The notes under the pieces: model-generated
What the model was told of the DNA's origin: nothing
What the model saw: only the letters and a program-made list of their open reading frames with translations
Databases searched by the model: none
Program-made: the position numbers and the translations under genes
Shown: positions 57,223 to 64,000 of the stretch, piece by piece
Layout of the letters: every line of letters begins with the position of its first letter
Numbering within the stretch: position 1 is the first letter of the stretch
NCBI RefSeq assembly: GCF_010015615.1
Contig: NW_024468936.1
Span: 248,001 to 312,000, forward strand
Source of the DNA: Cucurbitaria berberidis CBS 394.84
Taxonomy: Eukaryota; Ascomycota; Dothideomycetes; Pleosporales; Cucurbitariaceae
DNA length: 64,000 nt
Reading direction: 5' to 3'

Positions 57223-58030
57223 ATGGCGAAAGATTTCAAGGTGGATACCCTTCCTGAGACGATACTCGATTTGGTTAGACGAGTCGAAAAGCTTCTGTCC
57301 CGCCAAGCGACCAACCCGCATCAGCGAATCCTCATCGCACTTGCGGGTGTGCCAGGCTCTGGGAAATCAACGGTATCTCAGGCACTCCTGACTGAGCTTG
57401 CGTTGCGTGAGGTTCGCGATGTCGCAGTCGTACCTATGGTAGGTCTTGAACCATACCCAGCGCACTAGTCTCCTAACAAGGTCAGGATGGCTTCCATTAC
57501 ACCAAAGAAGTCTTGTCGAAGTTCCTGGATCCTGATCTAGCTTTTCGAAGACGTGGTGCTCCATTTACCTTTGACGCCGATGCTTTCGTAGACCTTGTGA
57601 GAGCGCTGAAAACGACACCTGTGACGACGAACCATGAACCGGAGCTCTTCATACTAGCGCCAAGTTTCGACCACGCAATCAAAGACCCTGTTCAAGACGC
57701 GATCACTGTCTCCTCTCGTACTCGCCTGGTCATCGTCGAAGGCAACTACACGCTCCTTAGACAGAGCCCTTGGAACCAGGTTGCCGACGCCTACGATGAA
57801 AGGTACGTCGCGGAATCGCTGTAATTGTGAAGAACTGGACTGATTCGTTCAGGTGGTTCGTCGATGCTCCCGTGAAATTAGTGAAAGACCGCCTGGCTCA
57901 ACGCCATCTTGCAGCTGGTATTGAAACGTCAGCGCTAGCCGCTGCTCAAAGAGCAGAAGAAAATGATATTCCAAATGGGGAGCTAATACGATCGCTGCTC
58001 ATCAGGCCCGACGTCGTCATCGAAAACTGA
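57223..58030 (+). CDS. P-loop kinase of the uridine kinase/FrcK/Yfh7 type
   Basis: Three exons, 57223-57438, 57486-57802 and 57853-58030 (introns 47 and 50 bp), encode 236 residues from MAKDFKVDTL. The Walker A motif is GVPGSGKST at about residues 43-51. Splicing restores VVPMDGFHYTKEVL, the DGFH motif of the uridine kinase/phosphoribulokinase/pantothenate kinase group, then RRRGAPFTFDADAFVDLV, as in bacterial fructose-kinase-like FrcK and yeast Yfh7. VIVEGNYTLL is the strand that follows, and WFVDAPVKLVKDRLAQRH the lid region. It phosphorylates a small metabolite, identity unknown. Divergent from the sugar transporter and convergent with the Zn2Cys6 gene, 46 bp from its stop. Confidence 0.92.
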
Positions 58031-58076
58031 TTATCGCTGGTGCGGCTTGGGAGAGCGAGATTTTGGGGGCTATTGT

Positions 58077-60360
58077 TCAGAAGTTGGAAGAAGTCAGATC
58101 CCAGTCAAACGAGTTGAATAGCTCATTTGATTCCACGGACCAGGGGAAAGTACTCAAGGCGTTTTTGTCCAAGTTGAGGTCCTGAAACAGAGTAGGGTCC
58201 ATATTGTCGTTTGGCACGACTTGGTCGAGAATCGCGACACAGCGTGCTGATAACGAGTCTTCGACGAGATGCTCGCGGAACGTGTTCCTAGCCAATATAA
58301 CATCTTCGTACCAACTCTGGACTTCATCTGCATGTGGAAAACTAATGATGCAGAGTGTTATCACCAATGCTGCGTGGAAAAGGAAGTATCTGAAAATCAG
58401 GTTAGCTGTAAGTCTGCAAAGCCATCTGGGATACTTACGTGGCGTACCAGCCCTCCAGTCTGGTGAGACCTTGCATAGAGTACTGGTGTATCGAAATGAC
58501 AGTCGAGTGAGCGGCTTCGAGGCAAATAACTTTGCAATCTTCTTGACTTGCCTGGGTGGCTTGATCTGGTATTTGTCCCCGTTCGGAAATGGCGCGACGC
58601 AGCAGGATGTGGCGAAAGACGATAATCTTTAGGTTCCAAAATCTCCACCATATGCGGGATCGCGCAAACAGATACCACCTCAACTGGCAGGAGGGTTGTG
58701 GCAGGGGCTGCAAATATAGAGGGAGTGTGTTAGTCCAAGCATCCATGGAAGCATTGAGACCTAGTGCCGCTTCTGCAGATAGCCCAGGCTCGGCCAACAG
58801 CCGATTTGAGATATGGTTGGTACACATATGGAACTGGCTTTGAGCTTTCAGAGAGGAGTAGAGGGTCGGTTCGCCCGATTCAGGTGGAAGCTCGACAGTA
58901 TTGGGTGTAAGTGACTATCACGGGTTAGCTTGTACAAATATGCGGCCACATTCAGCCTATTTACCTCATCGTCAACATTGAGCACCAAGTGTACGTTCAT
59001 GGAGTCCTGATCGGGCAACATGATCGCTCGGCCAAAGGTCGTTGAAGCCCCACTGTCGAATATGTATAGGCCCCACCAAACTCGTCGTCTCATTTCGCGT
59101 TCCAACAGGCTAATGTTCCAGTGTGGCAGCTCTCTATGAAGAGCCAGGCTGAGAGCAGTACGGACTGCCAGGCCTAGGAGGTTCCACCCAGTATTTGGGC
59201 TATTACGTTTCTGGCTGAGGTTGCTCAACAGTACAAGAGCTTGAACGGAAGTCAGATTCGCTGCCTCAAAGACTGACTCATGTTGCCCTAATGTCAGAGC
59301 CCGACGATAGAGATAGTCTTCCAAGCCTACTTGATCGTTATTCAGGCTCCATGCCCCGAGTGCTAAAATGGCGTGGTAGAGCATGTCCCATGATCTTTGG
59401 GGTGGCCGTGGAAGAATCTCATGATACTGAGCACGGAAAGTAGCTTCGTGCACAAATGGGTAGCAAACATGGTAGTCGTGGAAATAGGCATCAATGAGCG
59501 TTGACGAGATCTGGTTCGTGAGTGCGGCATGAGATATTTGTGACGACGCTAAGACACCTCCAAAAGAAATGGGAGGCTCCGCAGTCCGTACTTGGGCGTG
59601 AGCCATGGACTGATGCAGAAAGCCAGCCCAGTCGAGTAGGCATCGAAGAAACACAACACCGGACGTTGAGCCTGAACTTTGTCAACCATGTATCTAATCA
59701 TAGGGAATGAGGGTTTTACCGAGATACCCTACCCCTGTAGGCTCGACCGAAAGCGCGGCCATGCCGTCGGTCAGAACATCCACGGCAACATTCTCCTCTT
59801 GCCAGTTGAATCCATCGGCACTGTTTGGCACTGCCTCAGGAAGGACGGGATCATTTGCGGTGGAGCTGGAACTTTCCTGTGGACTTGAAACCGCGGGCAT
59901 TGGAGAGTTGACAGTTGATGATGCGGCCCTGGCCAAATCAGGGGACCGTAGTACATCATTCACATCGACACCAGGGAGAAGCTGAGAGACTAGAGACTCC
60001 AGACCGTGTAGTCTTTTCTCAACACTCGTAAGGTATCTGCTGAAGGCTTAGCAGGTTGTACAGGAGTCGAATCATACTATGAGTGTCGCTTACGCTCTGG
60101 TAAGGGGTGATCTGACTATTTTACCGCTATAGTGGCATGCTGCCCCACTATTGGCACATGAAGCGCATATTGGGCTCTCTTTCGAACACTGTACGCGATT
60201 AGATACCTAAGGAGTGCGACATCTGCAGCTAGAGAAGGAACCAACCTTCAACTTCTTGTGGCGACATCTATCGCACTATCACAAGTCAGCCGCACATCAA
60301 CACAGGGAAGGTAATCGAGGTGCATACAGAGAGCGCGTCTCTTGACTTTCTGTGCTCCAT
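58077..60360 (-). CDS. Zn2Cys6 fungal-specific transcription factor
   Basis: Seven exons: 60328-60360, 60246-60275, 60094-60188, 59720-60036, 58965-59671, 58439-58914 and 58077-58389, giving 656 residues from MEHRKSRDAL. Exons 1-3 assemble the zinc cluster: ALSCDRCRHKKLKC, then SKESPICASC and ANSGAACHYS, six cysteines in standard spacing. VEKRLHGLESLVSQL after it is the dimer coil. The middle homology region begins near 180 (ISSTLIDAYFHDYHVCYPFVHEATF) and continues with REMRRRVWWGLYIFDSGASTTFGR, the typical core. Exon 2 is only 30 bp. It is the likely regulator of neighbouring genes such as the sugar transporter and kinase; inferred from position. Confidence 0.9.
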
Positions 60361-60885
60361 CCATAGAAAGAGTTCAGTGTTGTGGAGGTGGAGCCACCGA
60401 GGTAGAGTACCTGATCCTTGAATGTGGAGTGCAGGGTCCGAGAATGTGCCGATCTCGGCCCGAAACTCATCACCGTCAGAGCTATGAATAGCAGTATGGT
60501 TCCCTACTCCGCCTTTATGCATGGCCTGTCTGACCTCAGTAAGAACATCACCTCTTACGCATCAAGTGCTTAGAGTTTTCCTATATACTGGGCGTGCTCA
60601 TAGCTCCTTGGCTGGGTAGTTTAACACGTTTGTGACATTCACTGAAGCCGGAAACTGTGTGTGCACCTAACCGACGGGTAAGTTATATAAAGTACAGAAA
60701 AGAACCAGATTATACTGGATTGTGACTTAGGAGGCTTGTCTAAAAGCCGATCCTAGCCTCCAGGGCTGTGATCTACCCCGCACCCCCGCAAAGCTAAACC
60801 GATGAATGGGATTATTGTATATCTGCGCTTACGTCGATCAAGTCTTACCTACTCATAGACCCACCTCTAATTCCTTAATCAAAAA
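60361..60885. promoter_or_regulatory. Spacer between divergent regulator and methyltransferase genes
   Basis: 525 bp between divergent start codons. A frame continuing upstream of the regulator start (to about 60522) encodes residues in phase, so an N-terminal extension is possible but unlikely. Nothing else is seen. Confidence 0.45.
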
Positions 60886-61691
60886 ATGTCTTCAAGTCAA
60901 GAGATCAACAACGCACGTTTCAACGAGGAAGCGTTGATATGGGATGCGAACAAGAAACATGTAGATGTTGTCGAGACGGCGTTCGAGGCCCTCCAGCGCT
61001 ATGTCCCTGCACTCAAAGATGGAACCAGTAAAAGTACGTTGATTATATAGAGACTTCAGCGATATAATCGCTAAATGCCATAGAATATGATGTCCTAGAG
61101 CTCGGCTGCGGAACAGGCCTCCTCTCTTTCAAACTGGCACCACACGTGCGCTCCATAGTAGGCATCGACACAGCAGACGGCATGATCAATGCGTTCAACG
61201 CCAAACTAGCATCTCTTCCCGATCCCTCGAAGCCAAATCTCTGCGCTATCAATCATCTCCTGACCTCTGCCGACTCACCAGCACTGCAAGGCGCAGCCGC
61301 GGCCCTAGCGACACAGCGCGGCGAGACATCATCGCCACCATACCGTTTCGACCTCATTGTCTCCCATCTGACATTACATCACATCCCCTCACTACCAGAA
61401 CTCTTCGCAACATTACAGGATTGTTTGAAGCATGGCGGTACGATCGCATTGAGCGACTTTGAGGATTTTGGGCCAGAGGCAAAGCGATTCCATCCTCTGA
61501 AGAAGAGGCCAGGTGTGGAAAGACATGGTATCCAGAAAGAGAATATCGAGGAGCTATTGCTGGGAACGGGGTTCAATGAGGTACGGGTCGAGAGGTTGTG
61601 TGCGATTACAAAATGGGCAGAGGCGGAGGATGGGAAAGTGGCGGAGGATTTGGAGTTTCCGATGTTAATGTGTGTCGGGGTGAAGAGTTGA
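60886..61691 (+). CDS. SAM-dependent class I methyltransferase
   Basis: Two exons, 60886-61033 and 61084-61691 (50 bp intron), encode 251 residues from MSSSQEINNARFNEEALIWD. Splicing gives KKYDVLELGCGTGLLSFKLA, motif I for S-adenosylmethionine binding, followed by SIVGIDTADGMINAF (acidic residue after beta-2), RFDLIVSHLTLHHI (motif II/III region) and LKHGGTIALSDFE. The acceptor substrate cannot be read from the sequence. The C-terminal FNEVRVERLC and EFPMLMCVG complete the fold. Convergent with the Irc6/p34-like gene; stops are 43 bp apart. Confidence 0.93.
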
Positions 61692-61734
61692 GCTAGACGC
61701 TGGGGCTCTAAGTAGCCTCAGAGGTGTGGCGCGA

Positions 61735-62684
61735 TCACAGGTCCTTCAGCAGGTCGTTGACTGCCTTGGCAGCGAAGCGTTTCCGCTCTGCTTCTTCCAT
61801 ACCTTCGCCCATTTCTGTGGATATCAGTATCTTCCCGTGTTTCTCTTCCTCTGTACAATTATCGCAGACGTACCTTTGATAGCAACCATTTTCCGCATCA
61901 TGATCTCTAATTCCTCCACCTCCAAATCCTCGCCCTCTTTCCCCTCAGCGTCCTCTCCATGCAACGCACCCTTCATCCCAAACAACTCCATATTCATTTC
62001 CGCCTCTTCTGCTGCAAAGCTCCCCTCAAACCCCTCATCATCCTCGCCAAAGTCCAAGTCGGCACCACTCTCCCAGTCACAAGCCTCCAGCGCTTCTCTG
62101 ACTCTCTGTACTCCGATCGCCTCACCAAACTCATTCTTGCCCTTGGCCTCAAAGTCGACGTACTCGAATCCATAATCCATGCATGTGTCATCCCACTCTT
62201 CCACTGTCTTCTCGAGGTACGGTGTTATGGACTGCGGCATTGCAACCGCAACGCACACCATGTCGCCACCAAAGCCGCACGCACGTTCTATTGCATCGGC
62301 AACCGCCCGCATGGTCTCTTTTATCGTATCCACATCCTTTTGTTCAACAGGCTTCTTGAAACAGTATATCCAGGCCCCGAGTACGGTGACGACTTCGCGA
62401 GCTTCAGGTTTGGTGAACTCGGTGCGCCATTCGGTGATGTTGGAGATCTCGTCGACCCAGATTGGGAGCGTGGCAGTGTAGTATTTTGTTTCGAGGAGCC
62501 AGTCGTGCGTGAGGCCGGCGGTTGTATCTGATGTTGGTTCTGGAGCGGAACCCGTGAGCTCTAGTGGGGTCAATTAGCTGGGAAATAGAAAAGACTGTGC
62601 TTAATAGACACCTTTGAGTAAGTGTAGGACACTTGAGTCCGGCGCTCCTACAGCAAGAATGCGCCGTGGGTTCTTGATCTCCAT
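61735..62684 (-). CDS. IRC6: Alpha/gamma-adaptin-binding protein p34 / Irc6-like
   Basis: Three exons, 62612-62684, 61874-62560 and 61735-61814 (introns 51 and 59 bp), encode 279 residues from MEIKNPRRILAVGAPDSSVL. The N-terminal part is a degenerate small-GTPase-like fold: ILAVGAPDSS in place of a P-loop, LPIWVDEISNITEW, EVVTVLGAWIYCFKK. The C-terminus (DFGEDDEGFEGSFAAEEAEM, then EVEELEIMMRKM) is the AAGAB/p34 helical end, and GEGMEEAERKRFAAKAVNDLL completes it. Irc6/p34 binds AP-1 and AP-2 adaptors in clathrin transport. Donor of intron 1 is GTGTCT, weaker than usual. Confidence 0.88.
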
Positions 62685-63123
62685 CGAGGGTTGGGGTGTT
62701 GTGGTGTGTGGAGTGTCAAGTTGCGGAGTTCTCGGAGGTGAGGCCTTGGCCTTTCATTGTGGGGTAGCGATGGCTACCAGGTAGAATTCGAACATTTGAA
62801 ACCCCCACTCGGTCCCTACGACTCTACATCTGCGCAATAGTTGAATGAAATCCATGCTGTTCACGTTGGTCCTTTCGAGGGTTAACTACTCGATGATGCG
62901 CTTTACACAGTTTTAGGCCAAATAAATCTCCATTGTCATATTCCAGGTATCATCAATTTGGAGTCGTGCTATCCAATCTTCAGCGCGTTTCCATTTAGGC
63001 GGATCAGACTTCGTACCTGTCCGTGACTCCTTTGCCAATGCTCAAGCGCACGGCGCATAGCGACCGAGTGCACATAGCCCCAAAACGCTTCATTTTGTCA
63101 TCCATTGCAGCCTCTATTGTATC
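62685..63123. other. Intergenic spacer
   Basis: 439 bp between the Irc6-like start and the Sm D3 stop. Nothing distinct is seen; it must carry the Irc6-like promoter and the Sm D3 3' UTR. Confidence 0.5.
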
Positions 63124-63628
63124 TCAACGTCCTCCGCCTCTGGTACTAGCCCTTGCCCTAATAACCGTTGCTCTGCCACGCGCAAGACCGACACCACGAC
63201 CCCGGGTACCTCTCGATCGGAACATGGGTGCGTTCCTGTGTGTTGTTAGCAGCTTGTCGTTTTGCTAGCGGAATATGGTCGTACCTCAACATGTCTGGAA
63301 CGATGAAATACCGCACATGGCTTCCCCTGATGTAGACCTGTTCAAGATGGGAAACACGGCCGTCACGCGCCGTTACGGTGATATCCTTCAGCTGTACATT
63401 CATGTTATCCTCCGCTAAAGAAATGTCAGTACACAGTTCGGCGGGGGTATTCGGGACAAGGAGGCGCACCTTCGATTAGCTTGCCGCGATACACCTCGCC
63501 AGATGTGATCTCGAGCGTGACAATATGGCCCTGTGCAATGTGAGCGATAGTTTGGGGAGCTGCACAGGCGGGGGACGTACGGCGGCCTCATTGAGAAGCT
63601 TGATGGGGATACCGATCGTGCTCGTCAT
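63124..63628 (-). CDS. SMD3: Small nuclear ribonucleoprotein Sm D3
   Basis: Core Sm protein of spliceosomal snRNPs; forms the heptameric ring on U snRNAs. Four exons: 63581-63628, 63470-63530, 63285-63414 and 63124-63235 (introns 50, 55 and 49 bp), 116 residues. The Sm1 motif IPIKLLNEAAGHIVTLEITS leads to EVYRGKLIEAEDNMNVQLKD, created by splicing, and Sm2 is VYIRGSHVRYFIVPDMLR. The basic, Arg/Gly-rich C-terminal tail (RGTRGRGVGLARGR and STRGGGR) is typical of D3 and is a methylation target in other eukaryotes. Confidence 0.95.
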
Positions 63629-64000
63629 CTTGACTATGTATTTCGTAGGGCTCTATGAAGAAAAGCAAGGTCCGGCTTGGTATGCGCGTCGTCGTAGATG
63701 CGGGAGTGGTGTTCTAGCGGTAGGTTGCGAGGTTCGGTAATAAACCTGATCGCGGTTGTCGTAGGAGGTCGTCGCGTAACAGCTAGTGCAGACCACGTAG
63801 TATTATGGTTCGAGAGATCTATGGAGGTGGAGCGCGCCCTGTAGTGATTGTCCTTGGTGCGGGGCGGGAGCTTGTTCGAATATCGACGTCCAACTCCACG
63901 AAAGGCGAAGTTCTTCGGCTTGGAGCTTTGACCACTTTCCTAGTCTGCACTCCTTAGTCAGCTCTACCCTTCCTATCGACATCAATCTTACACAAGCTTC
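63629..64000. other. Right-hand edge, no supported gene
   Basis: About 370 bp upstream of Sm D3 up to the window edge. It should hold the Sm D3 promoter. A short minus-strand frame (63803-63985) has no motif. Confidence 0.45.

Noticed and set aside
60246..60327. An apparent 8 bp duplication (gatagtgcgatag) that would frameshift the Zn2Cys6 motif.
   Set aside because: The acceptor is at the first gatag, so the exon begins TGC GAT AGA TGT CGC in frame and the six-cysteine motif is intact without assuming an error.
63700..63760. A ggttgcgaggttcgg stretch resembling a tRNA B box.
   Set aside because: No A box or cloverleaf can be placed around it.

Overview
The window looks like nuclear DNA of a filamentous ascomycete, probably a Dothideomycete such as a member of the Pleosporales. 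The class is inferred; the intron style and gene families are seen directly. Most genes carry short GT-AG introns of about 45-70 bp. Protein families include DUF3425-type bZIP, Zn2Cys6 regulator, GtaA-type glutaminase, DHA2 drug transporter, Vac8 and Irc6/p34. No transposase, rRNA, tRNA or CRISPR array was recognised.

Layout. 1-5.4 kb is gene-poor, with no well-supported gene. 5.4-11.7 kb holds HEM3 (heme synthesis), a small internally repeated stress-type protein, an HSL-type alpha/beta hydrolase and a DUF3425 bZIP factor; the last two are divergent. 12-17.3 kb is the most unusual block: a tail-anchored protein and a 1107-residue protein that joins a trypsin-like protease domain to C-terminal membrane helices, divergent from one 413 bp spacer. 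17.6-25.9 kb is accessory in character: two small unknown genes, a Gln-rich protein, minisatellite DNA and a decayed gene built of exact 34-residue repeats. 25.9-34.9 kb holds a DHA2 transporter, a long coiled-coil protein, a small Cys/coiled-coil protein and a WDR44/Dgr2-like WD40 protein. 35.8-46.8 kb is housekeeping: RNR2, RNA polymerase III subunit RPC4, VAC8, a tiny membrane protein and a Ser/Thr kinase. 48.4-54.4 kb is mainly surface or membrane related: glutaminase A with a possible GPI-anchor tail, a two-helix membrane protein, a GPI-type secreted protein and a small unknown gene. 54.9-60.4 kb is a possible functional group: sugar transporter, P-loop kinase of the uridine kinase/FrcK/Yfh7 type and a Zn2Cys6 regulator. 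The right end has a SAM methyltransferase, an Irc6/p34-like adaptor-binding protein and Sm D3.

Connections. Divergent pairs with short shared promoters recur (9.6, 13.3, 30.9, 57.0 and 60.6 kb). Two convergent pairs have stop codons less than 50 bp apart (58.05 and 61.7 kb). ACGCGT boxes of the MBF type cluster around RNR2. Exon structures were derived by hand from splice consensus, reading-frame continuity and family motifs, so individual junctions should be treated as predictions.
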